Position numbers and translations under genes: made by a program. 39,840 bases of DNA from Bacillus sp. BA3 (GTDB lineage: Bacteria > Bacillota > Bacilli > Bacillales > DSM-1321), in contig PIZR01000005.1 in the NCBI GenBank assembly GCA_002835675.1, forward strand, positions 340,600 through 380,439, read 5' to 3'. Numbering within the stretch: position 1 is the first letter of the stretch; each line of letters starts with the position of its first letter. Shown here piece after piece: positions 17,395-26,346 of this stretch. Under the pieces are notes generated by a model. It did not search any database. It was not told the DNA's origin and saw only the letters and a list, made by a program, of their open reading frames with translations.

Positions 17395-20019
17395 ATGGCT
17401 GGATATACTCCAATGATACAGCAATATTTAAAAATTAAGGCAGAGTATCAGGATGCCTTTTTATTTTTTCGTTTAGGCGATTTTTATGAAATGTTTTTTG
17501 ACGATGCTCTGAATGCATCTCAAGAGCTCGAAATCACATTAACAAGCCGAGAAGGCGGTAGTGAAGAGCGAATTCCGATGTGCGGCATTCCGTATCACTC
17601 GGCTGCTAATTATATTGATATATTGATAGAAAAAGGTTTTAAAGTAGCTATTTGTGAACAAACCGAAGATCCGAAGCAAGCCAAAGGCGTGGTACGCAGG
17701 GAAGTTGTCCAGCTGATTACTCCGGGAACGAAAATGGATAGTAAGGGTCTTCGTGAAAAGGAAAATAATTATATTGCCACGATCACTTATTTCACTGATG
17801 GTCAGTTTGGCTTTGGATACAATGATTTATCGACAGGGGAAAATAAGGTCACATTGATTGAGAGTTTCGAGGAAGTTCTGAATGAATTTGCCATCCTCGG
17901 TGCGAGTGAAGTGGTCATTGCCGAGGATTTCAATGAAGAATGGAAAAAAAAGCTGCAAGAACGGGGCGCTGCCGCTCTATCCCTAGAGAATAATTCGGAT
18001 CAAAGCGAGTCATTCGTTGCACTGCTTCATTTGTTAAAAGACCAGAAACTGGCGACAACGACTTCACGCTTATTGAATTATCTATACCGTACCCAAAAAC
18101 GCAGCCTGGATCATTTACAGCCAGTGCTTGCATATGAAACATCTCAATATATGAAAATTGATTATTATAGCAAACGTAATTTGGAATTAACTGAAACCAT
18201 TCGTTCCAAAGGTAAAAAAGGCTCATTATTATGGCTGCTTGATGAAACGAAAACAGCCATGGGCGGAAGAATGTTGAAACAATGGATTGATAGACCGCTC
18301 ATTAATAAAAAACAGATCGAGCGGAGACAAAGCCTTGTTGAAACCCTAAAAAATCAATACTTCGAACGGCAGGACTTACGTGAACGCCTGAAGGAAGTGT
18401 ACGATTTGGAGCGGCTTGCCGGAAGGGTGGCCTTCGGTAATGTAAATGCTCGGGACTTGATTCAACTGAAACGTTCATTGCAACAGGTGCCGATCATTCG
18501 TGAAATCGTGAAGTCAATGGCTTCAAATCAGGATATTTCAATTCTGGCCGATAAATTGGATCCTTGCGAAGAAGTGACGGATTTGCTTGAAACGGCGCTT
18601 GTAGAAAACCCGCCATTGTCCGTGAAGGAAGGAAATATCATTCAGGACGGTTTCCATAAGGAGCTGGATACATACAGGGATGCCAGCAGAAACGGGAAAA
18701 CTTGGATTGCACAGCTTGAACGGGAAGAGCGGGAACGCACAGGGATCAAATCTTTGAAAATCGGATATAATCGTGTTTTTGGCTATTATATTGAAGTCAC
18801 ACGAGCCAATTTGCATCTGCTTGAAGAAGGCCGTTATGAACGGAAGCAAACTTTAACGAATGCCGAACGTTATATCACACCTGAGTTGAAAGAGAAGGAA
18901 GCTTTGATTTTACAAGCAGAGGAAAAAAGCATCAGTTTGGAATATGACCTATTCCTCAATCTTCGTGAAGAGGTCAAAAGCTATATCCCGCGCTTACAGG
19001 ATTTAGCGAAAGGTGTCAGTGAACTGGATGTCTTGCAGTGCTTTGCGACGATTAGCGAAGAACGCCATTATGTGAAGCCTGTCTTTTCTGATGATCGAAG
19101 AATCGTACTGAAGGAAGGCCGACATCCAGTGGTCGAGAAAGTCCTTCAATCACAGGAGTATGTCCCCAATGACTGCTTCATGGATGGAGACCGGGAGTTA
19201 CTCTTGATCACAGGGCCCAATATGTCGGGTAAAAGTACGTATATGCGTCAGATAGCGCTAACATCGATTCTAGCGCAAATTGGATGCTTCGTATCCGCAA
19301 GTATAGCTGAATTGCCTATTTTTGATAAGGTATTTACTAGGATCGGCGCGGCAGATGATTTGATTTCCGGTCAAAGTACATTCATGGTCGAGATGCTTGA
19401 AGCAAGAAATGCCATCATGAATGCGACAGAAAACAGTTTGATATTATTTGATGAGATCGGGCGGGGAACATCAACTTACGATGGGATGGCGCTTGCCCAG
19501 GCCATAATTGAATATATTCATGAGGAAATTGGGGCAAAGACTCTCTTTTCGACTCATTATCACGAATTGACAGTGCTGGCAGCGGAACTGCCAAAATTGA
19601 ACAATATCCATGTCAGTGCCATTGAGCAAAATGGAAATGTCGTTTTCCTTCATAAAATTAAAGAAGGTCCAGCAGATAAAAGCTATGGAATTCACGTGGC
19701 AAAGTTAGCTGATTTACCGGAGCAGTTAATAGATCGGGCGGCCGCCATTTTAGCGCAGCTGGAAAATGAAAATGGACAGGCAAAGGCGATGCCTGAACAG
19801 GCTGCTGCTGTAAAAGCACCTATTGCCGGAGTAGCCCCTGTGACATCCGTCAATGAGGCACAGCTTTCCTTCTTTGGGGAAGAGGCTCCTAAAGGAAAAG
19901 TGAATTCCTCGTCTAAGGAAAAAAAGGTGCTCGATGACATAAAATCACTGGATATCCTTGAAATGACGCCGCTTGAGGCGATGAATACCCTTTATAAATT
20001 ACAAAAGAAACTTAAATGA
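17395..20019 (+). CDS. mutS: DNA mismatch repair protein MutS
   Basis: 874 aa, full length. The mismatch-binding N-terminus has the Phe-x-Glu-type region ([15 protein letters not shown]). The ATPase domain has Walker [14 protein letters not shown] at ~607-618 and Walker [16 protein letters not shown]. The C-terminal linker holds QLSFF at 823-827, the beta-clamp binding motif of Bacillus MutS. MutS recognises mismatches and recruits MutL. The ATG is 2 nt after GAAGGA, with a better-spaced GGAAAGG further upstream. mutL starts 23 nt after the stop, forming the mutSL operon. Confidence 0.98.
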   Translation: MAGYTPMIQQYLKIKAEYQDAFLFFRLGDFYEMFFDDALNASQELEITLTSREGGSEERIPMCGIPYHSAANYIDILIEKGFKVAICEQTEDPKQAKGVVRREVVQLITPGTKMDSKGLREKENNYIATITYFTDGQFGFGYNDLSTGENKVTLIESFEEVLNEFAILGASEVVIAEDFNEEWKKKLQERGAAALSLENNSDQSESFVALLHLLKDQKLATTTSRLLNYLYRTQKRSLDHLQPVLAYETSQYMKIDYYSKRNLELTETIRSKGKKGSLLWLLDETKTAMGGRMLKQWIDRPLINKKQIERRQSLVETLKNQYFERQDLRERLKEVYDLERLAGRVAFGNVNARDLIQLKRSLQQVPIIREIVKSMASNQDISILADKLDPCEEVTDLLETALVENPPLSVKEGNIIQDGFHKELDTYRDASRNGKTWIAQLEREERERTGIKSLKIGYNRVFGYYIEVTRANLHLLEEGRYERKQTLTNAERYITPELKEKEALILQAEEKSISLEYDLFLNLREEVKSYIPRLQDLAKGVSELDVLQCFATISEERHYVKPVFSDDRRIVLKEGRHPVVEKVLQSQEYVPNDCFMDGDRELLLITGPNMSGKSTYMRQIALTSILAQIGCFVSASIAELPIFDKVFTRIGAADDLISGQSTFMVEMLEARNAIMNATENSLILFDEIGRGTSTYDGMALAQAIIEYIHEEIGAKTLFSTHYHELTVLAAELPKLNNIHVSAIEQNGNVVFLHKIKEGPADKSYGIHVAKLADLPEQLIDRAAAILAQLENENGQAKAMPEQAAAVKAPIAGVAPVTSVNEAQLSFFGEEAPKGKVNSSSKEKKVLDDIKSLDILEMTPLEAMNTLYKLQKKLK

Positions 20020-20042
20020 GATAATAAAGCGAGGCGATAAAA

Positions 20043-21980
20043 ATGGGGAAAATCAAACAGCTCGACGAGGCTTTATCTAATAAAATCGCAGCTGGCGAAG
20101 TTGTTGAACGCCCAGCCTCAGTCGTTAAGGAACTTGTGGAAAACGCAATAGATGCAAACAGTACCATTATAGAGATTGAATTGGTGGAGGCTGGACTTGG
20201 TTCCATCAGGATCGTGGATAATGGCGATGGGATTTTGGCTGATGACATAGAGGCGGCATTTAAACGTCACGCCACAAGTAAAATAAAAGATGAAAATGAT
20301 CTCTTCCGAATCCGAACACTCGGCTTCCGCGGTGAAGCAATGCCCAGTATTGCTTCAGTTTCCCGTTTTGAAATGAAAAGCAGCACTGGCGAAGGTGTAG
20401 GAACGCGCATACTTCTTGAAGGCGGTATGGTTAAGGAACTCGAGGCTTCATCCAGCCGTAAAGGAACGGATATCCTTGTTTCCGATTTGTTTTACAATAC
20501 TCCTGCAAGGTTGAAATATATGAAAACCATTCATACCGAGTTAGGAAATATTACGGATGTCGCTAACAGGCTCGCACTTTCGCACCCGGATGTTTCAATA
20601 CGATTAACACACAATGAGAAGCGTATCCTGCACACGAATGGTAACGGCGATGTCAGGCAGGTGCTAGCCGCTATCTATGGGACGAATATTGCCAAAAAGA
20701 TGATTCCGGTTCAGGCAAGCTCCCTGGACTTCAAATTATCCGGATATATCGTCATGCCCGAAGTCACCCGGGCTTCAAGGAATTATATTTCGACCATGAT
20801 AAACGGCCGCTTCATTAAAAACTATGCGCTCGTGAAAGCAATCCTGGATGGTTACCATACACTTCTACCAATTGGGCGTTTTCCAATTGCTTTGTTGAAT
20901 ATTGAAATGGACCCGATTCTTGTCGATGTCAATGTACATCCGTCCAAAATGGAGGTAAGACTAAGCAAGGAACAGGAATTATTCAGTCTTGTATCGGAAA
21001 CGATTAAATCTTCGTTTAAAAAGATGTCTCTAATTCCAAGTGGATATACACCTACACCAAAGCCGGAACAGGCGAAAAGTGAGCAAACTACGCTGGAATT
21101 GGACCATGTTGTGGAAAGCGGCAAGCGGGTCCTTGAAGAAGCCAAGAAAGAAGCTTCACTCTTGAAGGATACCTTGATTCGGGAAAAGCAGGAACAAAAG
21201 AGTTATGTGGAGCATGAAGATTTCAATTTTGAACCAATAAAGGAAATAATCTATAGCAATGAACAGCAGCAAATGGAAGATGTCTATGTACCGGTCTTAC
21301 AAGATGATGAAAGCAAACCATATTTCGAGTCAGCTGAAAAGTATACAACCTACACTGTTGAACAAGAGGAAGAAATCGAGGCGAATGAACAGGCTAACCG
21401 CATCCCTCCCATGTACCCGATTGGGCAAATGCATGGAACATATATTTTCGCTCAAAACGAAAAAGGTTTATATATCATAGACCAGCATGCTGCCCAGGAA
21501 CGAATAAAATACGAATATTTTAAAGAGAAGGTCGGACGTGTTGAAAACGAGCTGCAGGACATGCTGGTTCCCATCACCCTTGAATTTTCAACAGACCAAT
21601 GTATTCGGATAAATGAATATCGGCATGAGTTGGAAAAAGTCGGCGTCTATTTAGAGGAGTTTGGCTACAACGCCTATATTGTCCGATCGCATCCACAATG
21701 GTTCCCTAAAGGAATTGAACAGGAAATCCTTGAAGAAATGATTGAACAATTGCTCTCGATGAAAAAGGTCGACATCAAGAAATTACGTGAAGAAGCAGCT
21801 ATCATGATGAGCTGTAAAGCCTCCATAAAGGCAAACCGTCATCTGCGCAATGATGAAATCCAAGCACTTTTGGATGAACTAAGGCGCACAACCGATCCCT
21901 TCACATGCCCTCATGGAAGACCTATCATCATCTCTTATTCCATTTATGAAATGGAGAAAATGTTCAAGCGGATCATGTAA
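20043..21980 (+). CDS. mutL: DNA mismatch repair protein MutL (endonuclease-type)
   Basis: 645 aa. The N-terminal GHKL ATPase has [15 protein letters not shown] and [11 protein letters not shown] long variable linker (~335-450) separates it from the C-terminal nicking-endonuclease domain. That domain has the [14 protein letters not shown] metal motif starting at ~Asp480, [12 protein letters not shown] and CPHGRP, all marks of the MutL found in bacteria lacking MutH. The last codons (FKRIM-stop) and the terminator are the sequence that reappears twice downstream at 23415 and 26218. Confidence 0.98.
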   Translation: MGKIKQLDEALSNKIAAGEVVERPASVVKELVENAIDANSTIIEIELVEAGLGSIRIVDNGDGILADDIEAAFKRHATSKIKDENDLFRIRTLGFRGEAMPSIASVSRFEMKSSTGEGVGTRILLEGGMVKELEASSSRKGTDILVSDLFYNTPARLKYMKTIHTELGNITDVANRLALSHPDVSIRLTHNEKRILHTNGNGDVRQVLAAIYGTNIAKKMIPVQASSLDFKLSGYIVMPEVTRASRNYISTMINGRFIKNYALVKAILDGYHTLLPIGRFPIALLNIEMDPILVDVNVHPSKMEVRLSKEQELFSLVSETIKSSFKKMSLIPSGYTPTPKPEQAKSEQTTLELDHVVESGKRVLEEAKKEASLLKDTLIREKQEQKSYVEHEDFNFEPIKEIIYSNEQQQMEDVYVPVLQDDESKPYFESAEKYTTYTVEQEEEIEANEQANRIPPMYPIGQMHGTYIFAQNEKGLYIIDQHAAQERIKYEYFKEKVGRVENELQDMLVPITLEFSTDQCIRINEYRHELEKVGVYLEEFGYNAYIVRSHPQWFPKGIEQEILEEMIEQLLSMKKVDIKKLREEAAIMMSCKASIKANRHLRNDEIQALLDELRRTTDPFTCPHGRPIIISYSIYEMEKMFKRIM

Positions 21981-22119
21981 TTAAAAGCAATGGAGAACCC
22001 TTATGTAATGGGATTCTCCATTGCTTTTTTAGTTAAAAGACCACATTTATTGGTCCATGCTCTTTTTTCTAGTGCTTTTGAAACGTTTTCAGCATAAGAG
22101 ACCTGTATATTCGAAGTAA
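21969..22119 (+). repeat. mutL-tail repeat, copy A (in place)
   Basis: The last four codons of mutL, its terminator, and about 90 bp beyond. It aligns with copy B (23415-23566) along its whole length, with scattered substitutions and small gaps (shared CGGATCATGTAATTAAAAGC; shared ACATTTAT-GGTC; GTATATTCGAAG versus GTATTCAAGA), and with copy C (26218-26280) over its first ~55 bp. Confidence 0.8.
21983..22031 (+). terminator. Terminator after mutL, probably bidirectional
   Basis: Fifteen-base arms AAAAGCAATGGAGAA (21983-21997) and TTCTCCATTGCTTTT (22014-22028), with extra G/C pairing inside and a T run. On the reverse strand the hairpin is also followed by TTTTAATT, so it can end the converging SUKH gene. 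Confidence 0.9.
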
Positions 22120-22124
22120 CTGAG

Positions 22125-22946
22125 TTAGTTCCTGTTTATAAAGTCAAGTAATAACTTGTGTGAATACTTTATATCACTATTGATTTCACTATCTTCTACA
22201 GAGCCTAAAATATGCAACGCTTTTTTTATTATGATTTCATCAGTTACAAACTCATCGCTGATTAATTCAACTAAATTTTGAGATGCGCTTTCTTGAATAT
22301 ATATATCTGAGTTAGTTTCAAGGAACATAATCAGTGTAGATGCGAGTTCTGTTAAATCTTTATAACTACATGCCCATATGCTTATACCATCTAAAATGTC
22401 CTCAGTATCTATACTTTTACACAACTCTTTTGCACGTTCAACGGATAACTCATATCCACCAATGTAATCGGACAAATCTTCTGTTGGCGGTTCATATAAA
22501 TTTTCAATCATTTCTTTAAAAGTCTTAAAGATAACAGAAGTTCTATTCTCTTCAATGTCTATAAAAGTTATTTCTGGTTCATCTTTATTTTTTCTATAAT
22601 CTAATACAATCCACGTGTGTCCATCTCCGGAGATTGTTACAAAATCTTTTTCTTTAATTCCCCATTCATTAAGAAGGTATTTTGATTTGTAAATTCCTTC
22701 ATTCTCTTTAATTCCAAACAGAAAGTCTACAGCAATATGATTATCAGCATAGGAATTTTTAAAACTCACTGGTAATGCGTTGTATTTTAAATATCCCCCA
22801 TTTTGAATTTTTAATAGTTCAATATATTCTTTTGGGAGTTTAATGTTTAAATTTGTTTCAGCATCAAGGATATCTCCTTCTGTTAATTCATTTAGGTTAT
22901 ATTCATCAAAATCCATATCTTCGAATTCTTCAAAAATAGACTCCAA
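22125..22946 (-). CDS. SUKH (SMI1/KNR4) domain protein, possible immunity protein
   Basis: 273 aa, TTG start behind GGAGAG with an 8-nt spacer. Residues ~18-150 resemble the SUKH-1 fold: an acidic N-terminus, then LPKEYIELLKIQNGGYLKYN and a hydrophobic strand-rich core with TWIVLDYRKN. The C-terminal ~110 residues are helical and may be a small repeat domain (ELASTLIMFLETNSDIYIQ; ASQNLVELISDEFVTDE). SUKH proteins often neutralise polymorphic toxins and are found without a toxin as stand-alone immunity genes. No toxin gene is in this window. The gene is visibly more A/T-rich than mutL and is inserted between mutL-tail copy A and repeat X1, which suggests acquisition. Confidence 0.75.
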   Translation of the reverse strand: MESIFEEFEDMDFDEYNLNELTEGDILDAETNLNIKLPKEYIELLKIQNGGYLKYNALPVSFKNSYADNHIAVDFLFGIKENEGIYKSKYLLNEWGIKEKDFVTISGDGHTWIVLDYRKNKDEPEITFIDIEENRTSVIFKTFKEMIENLYEPPTEDLSDYIGGYELSVERAKELCKSIDTEDILDGISIWACSYKDLTELASTLIMFLETNSDIYIQESASQNLVELISDEFVTDEIIIKKALHILGSVEDSEINSDIKYSHKLLLDFINRN

Positions 22947-23159
22947 GTATCACACTCTCCATATTACTTAGTTTCATTCTTCTCAAATAAATCATCCAAC
23001 AGTAAAATCTCAACTATTTATAGGCATTTTCAATTGTAAGGTGATTTCTCATATTTATCCAAGAAAATGTTTTAATTTATTTGCATTTATAAAATTTCAA
23101 TAATTCCTTTTAGATAGAACCTTTGATGCACTATTAAACCACAGATGATTAAATTTTAT

Positions 23160-23410
23160 AGAACTAGATTGAGCATTTTGATAGGGGGAGGTTCTTTTAA
23201 AGATAGGAGTAGTTCTGAGCCAACCGCAAACTGAATAATCTGTTGCTGTATTAGGGGGAGCAATTTGAGAATTTCTTATATTATAAGAAGAAACTCGGTA
23301 GAATATATTTAGATTATATAACGGATAATTGTATCCAAGCGTGTTATGGATTTTTAAATACCCATAAACCACATTGGGTGGACACCAAATGTAAGGATGT
23401 GGCGAAGTAA
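23160..23410. repeat. Repeat X, copy X1 (degenerate)
   Basis: Aligns with X2 (25970-26210). The central 109 bp (23274-23382) match 26071-26179 at 105 of 109 positions without gaps; the outer parts are more diverged and gapped (shared GGGGAGGTTC, CAACCGCAAA). Translated in the X2 frame, the core gives LYYKKKLGRIYLDY...HKPHWVD and stays open to a TAA at 23408. However, the frame lacks a start (TAG just upstream), and the region aligned with the X2 ATG carries two extra bases. It therefore looks like a broken copy. The stretch 22947-23159 shows only A/T-rich sequence. Confidence 0.8.
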
Positions 23411-23414
23411 AAAA

Positions 23415-23566
23415 CGGATCATGTAATTAAAAGCAATAGATAAACATTAAAGTAATAGGGTTCTCCTTGCTTTTTTCGTTAAATGATTACATTTATGGGT
23501 CATAATCTTTAAAACAAAGCGTTTGAAAAGCTTTCTGCTGAAGAGTCGTGTATTCAAGATATAATC
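23415..23566 (+). repeat. mutL-tail repeat, copy B
   Basis: Starts with codons reading R-I-M-stop as at the end of mutL, then a degenerate version of the mutL terminator and the ~90 bp that follow it in copy A. It lies directly downstream of X1. The terminator arms are partly decayed (AAAAGCAATAGA versus CTCC-TTGCTTTTTT). Confidence 0.75.
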
Positions 23567-23727
23567 TCCGTGATAGACCACTAATTATTACAACAACGCA
23601 ATTATCAAGTCAGAATCCTATATGGGCTATTTAGTAAATGAAGCTTGTCTATACCATTTTTTGAAATATGCATAACATAATATAGATTTTTTAATATGAA
23701 AAAATTTTATAAGAATGGAGAACGATA

Positions 23728-25875
23728 ATGGCAAATGGATGTAACCAAAATCCGATAGGGACTTGTTCGGAAGCGGAAGGAATCAATACAACTGCTAATG
23801 GGACAGCCTCTCATGCTGAAGGAATGAATACAATTGTTAACGGGACTGCTTCTCATGCGGAAGGAAGTACCACAACTTCAGGTGGTAATGCTGCACACAC
23901 AGAAGGGTATGATACCGAAACAACAGCTGATACGGCACACGCAGAGGGAACTACTACGACAGCAAGCGGGGTAGCTTCCCACGCGGAGGGATATCTGACT
24001 ACCGCTAGTGCAAATACTTCCCATGCGGAAGGAAGTGAAACAATTGCGACGGGAAACTCCTCCCATGCGGAAGGGTTTCGGACAACGGCCACAGCTAATA
24101 CGGCACACGCAGAGGGAACTACTACGACAGCAAGCGGAGTTGCCTCACATGCGGAAGGTTTTGCAACAAATGCAAGTGGAGATAATTCGCATGCAGAAGG
24201 TAACAATACAACAGCAGCCGGAGCTAATTCACATACAGAAGGTTTGAATACGCAAACAACAATCAGCGGTGTTAACGCACATGCGGAAGGAGAAGGAAAT
24301 ACAGCAAGCGGCAGGGCCTCCCATGCGGAAGGAGGCGGAGTAGATCAAATGGGTAATCCAGTTCCCACCTTAGCAAGCGGGGATGGTGCTCACGCAGAAG
24401 GCATAGGGACAACAGCTAGTGGACCTGCTGCACACGCAGAAGGCTTCCAAACCTCTGCCAGTAATCCTGCTGCCCATGCTGAAGGAATTAGTACAATTTC
24501 CAGTGGAATTGGTTCTCATGCAGAAAGCGTCAATACAACTGCGAGTGGATTTGCTTCCCACGCGGAAGGGTTAAGTACAACGGCCAGTGGAAATGCTTCC
24601 CATGCCGAAGGGGAGGGTTCAATAGCCAGTGGAAATCGTTCTCACACGGAAGGGCAAAGTACATCTGCCAGTGGAGAAGCTTCTCATTCCGAGGGGGTTG
24701 CTACAAACGCAAGTGGAACAGCCTCCCATGCAGAAGGGAGAGAAACAAGGGCATTTGGGGAAAATTCACATGCAGAAGGATTCCTGACCACTACGGGAAA
24801 TGCAAATGATTCGACACTGGGGTTGAATGCCCATGCCGAAGGGGAAGGTACAACGGCTAGTGGAAGGGCCTCACACGCTGAGGGTGGAGCAAATGATCAA
24901 GTAGGTAATCCAACCCCGACGTTGGCCAGTGGGAATAGTGCTCACGCGGAAGGAGTTGGTACAACAGCAAGTGGATTTGCGTCTCATGCGGAAGGGGGAA
25001 CTCCAGACATAACCTTTTTACCAGGACCGGTAGCAAGCGGAAACTTTTCCCACGCAGAAGGCGTTGCAACATTCTCCAGCGGCCTTACTTCACATGCAGA
25101 GGGAGTAGGAACAATCGCCAGTGGTGATACCTCCCATGCTGAAGGTAACTTTACCTCAACAAATGGTTTTGAAGGAGCCCATATTATGGGAAGAAACGGA
25201 GCTGTTAACGATTTAGATGGTGACCCAACTTTTTCGTGGAATGTAGCTTTCGGAGCAGAGCCGTATGACACTACAGGACTAGTTGGAAAACTTCTGAATA
25301 ACGGTAATATGTTCATTGATGGGGCATATGGCACTCCGGCGGGTGATTACGCAGAGATGTTTGAAACTGCTGATGGAAACCCAATTGATGTTGGCTACTT
25401 TGTTGTAGCATCAAATGAAGACAAAATTCAGAAAGCCACTTCAACCGCCCCTTTTATTTTGGGCATTACTAGTGCAACACCTGGTGTATTGGGGAATAGT
25501 GGAGGTTTGCGCTGGCAAGGGAAATATCAAATCGATGAATGGGGAAGAAAAAAATACCATGATGTCACTCTTCCACCCCAAAAAGACAAAAAAGGGAATG
25601 TGATTATTCCAGAAAGTACAGTAAAGCAACCCATCCTTAATCCGGATTGGAACCCTAACCAAGAATACGTTTCTCGTGTAAACCGACAAGAATGGGTGGC
25701 TGTAGGGCTAATTGGTCAAATACGGGTTCGAGATGATGGAACATGTGAAACTCATGGATATTGCTGGCCAAATGATGATGGAGTCGCAACAAAAGCGGAG
25801 AAAGGATATTTTGTATTAAAGCGTACCGGACCGAATCAAGTATTGGTCTTGGTCACTCCACTTCAAAAAAACTAA
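23728..25875 (+). CDS. YadA-head-like SHAEG repeat protein with C-terminal peptidase-G2 self-cleaving chaperone domain
   Basis: 715 aa, ATG behind GGAGA. Residues ~14-480 are about 30 units of roughly 14 residues, consensus SHAEGxxTTASGxA. This is the Hep_Hag/YadA-head type of left-handed beta-roll, which normally trimerises. Two 150-bp segments (24274-24423, 24826-24975) encode near-identical longer units with a DQxGNPxPTLASG insert. After a linker (WNVAFGAEPYDTTGLVG) the last ~185 residues begin GDYAEMFE near ~535 and match the peptidase-G2 / intramolecular-chaperone domain known from phage neck appendages and Bacillus proteins, which folds the trimer and cleaves itself off. No signal peptide or LPxTG is visible, so how it reaches a surface is open. 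Spore-surface or phage-derived fibre are both possible. It sits between mutL-tail B and repeat X2. Confidence 0.85.
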   Translation: MANGCNQNPIGTCSEAEGINTTANGTASHAEGMNTIVNGTASHAEGSTTTSGGNAAHTEGYDTETTADTAHAEGTTTTASGVASHAEGYLTTASANTSHAEGSETIATGNSSHAEGFRTTATANTAHAEGTTTTASGVASHAEGFATNASGDNSHAEGNNTTAAGANSHTEGLNTQTTISGVNAHAEGEGNTASGRASHAEGGGVDQMGNPVPTLASGDGAHAEGIGTTASGPAAHAEGFQTSASNPAAHAEGISTISSGIGSHAESVNTTASGFASHAEGLSTTASGNASHAEGEGSIASGNRSHTEGQSTSASGEASHSEGVATNASGTASHAEGRETRAFGENSHAEGFLTTTGNANDSTLGLNAHAEGEGTTASGRASHAEGGANDQVGNPTPTLASGNSAHAEGVGTTASGFASHAEGGTPDITFLPGPVASGNFSHAEGVATFSSGLTSHAEGVGTIASGDTSHAEGNFTSTNGFEGAHIMGRNGAVNDLDGDPTFSWNVAFGAEPYDTTGLVGKLLNNGNMFIDGAYGTPAGDYAEMFETADGNPIDVGYFVVASNEDKIQKATSTAPFILGITSATPGVLGNSGGLRWQGKYQIDEWGRKKYHDVTLPPQKDKKGNVIIPESTVKQPILNPDWNPNQEYVSRVNRQEWVAVGLIGQIRVRDDGTCETHGYCWPNDDGVATKAEKGYFVLKRTGPNQVLVLVTPLQKN
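24274..24423 (+). repeat. Internal 150-bp duplication, unit 1
   Basis: Encodes NAHAEGEG-N-TASGRASHAEGG...GNP-PTLASG...AHAEG-GTTASG. The paired unit is at 24826-24975, exactly 552 bp (184 codons) downstream. The DNA has diverged more than the protein, indicating an old duplication under selection. Confidence 0.75.
24826..24975 (+). repeat. Internal 150-bp duplication, unit 2
   Basis: Partner of 24274-24423 (see there). Same frame, same residue pattern, with the DQ-x-GNP insert. Confidence 0.75.
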
Positions 25876-25969
25876 ATAGTTAATACCATTGCAAATCGGT
25901 CAGCTGATGAAGTTTAAATGACTTATGAAAATATAAAAAAACAAAATTCCAGAAAGATACAAAGATTTA

Positions 25970-26210
25970 GGATAGAACACTTTGATATGGGGAGGTTCCT
26001 TTAAAAGTTCTGGGCAACCGCAAAATTGAAGTGAATGCTTTGTTGTTATAGAGGGGATTCAATATGAATCTCTTATATTATAAGAAGAAACTCGGTAGAA
26101 TATATGGGGATTATATAACTGATAATTGTATCCAAGCGTGTTATGGATTTTTAAATACCCATAAACCACATTGGGTGGAAACCATAATATAAGATGTTGC
26201 GCAGTAAAAT
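25970..26210. repeat. Repeat X, copy X2
   Basis: Second copy of X, directly behind the SHAEG gene. Its core, 26071-26179, is the better-preserved copy and contains the small ORF 26064-26192. The core opens with the perfect dyad CTTATA-T-TATAAG, present in both copies. I see no clear terminator for the SHAEG gene in 25876-25970. Confidence 0.8.
26064..26192 (+). CDS. Putative 42-residue peptide in repeat X2
   Basis: ATG with GAGGGG (26051-26056) 7 nt upstream. The product starts MNLLYYKKKLGRIYGDYITD and continues with CIQACYGFLNTHKPHWVE. It is basic and aromatic with two Cys four residues apart. Three changed codons and one silent change separate it from the X1 version over the matching span. 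I do not recognise it. It may be a genuine small protein, the surviving 3' part of a larger lost gene, or non-coding repeat DNA that happens to be open. Confidence 0.4.
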   Translation: MNLLYYKKKLGRIYGDYITDNCIQACYGFLNTHKPHWVETII

Positions 26211-26217
26211 GAATTCG

Positions 26218-26280
26218 ACATTTAAACGGGTCATGTAATAAAAAGCAATGGAGAACCCTTATGTAATGAGAGGTTCTCCC
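26218..26280 (+). repeat. mutL-tail repeat, copy C
   Basis: Reads T-F-K-R-V-M-stop (mutL ends M-F-K-R-I-M-stop). F and K use different codons from mutL, followed by AAAAGCAATGGAGAACCC and the start of the right terminator arm (GGTTCTCC). Homology stops at ~26280 without the T run. The codon differences suggest it came from a diverged mutL rather than a recent local copy. Confidence 0.75.
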
Positions 26281-26346
26281 TTAGACGTCATCCATGAAGG
26301 GTGTATAGGCCTTGAACAGCGTTAAACATGTTCCCAACATCTATCT

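Noticed and set aside
23097..23372. 91-residue minus-strand frame across repeat X1
   Set aside because: No ribosome binding site. The X2 copy does not keep the frame, and the opposite strand carries the core reading frame shared by both copies.
23728..25150. Regular DNA repeats that could suggest a CRISPR array
   Set aside because: Units are about 42 bp, in frame, without unique spacers, and encode a continuous SHAEG beta-roll protein.
21980..26346. Prophage or transposon as the cause of the repeats behind mutL
   Set aside because: No integrase, transposase, terminal inverted repeats or other phage genes are present; only the peptidase-G2 domain is phage-like.
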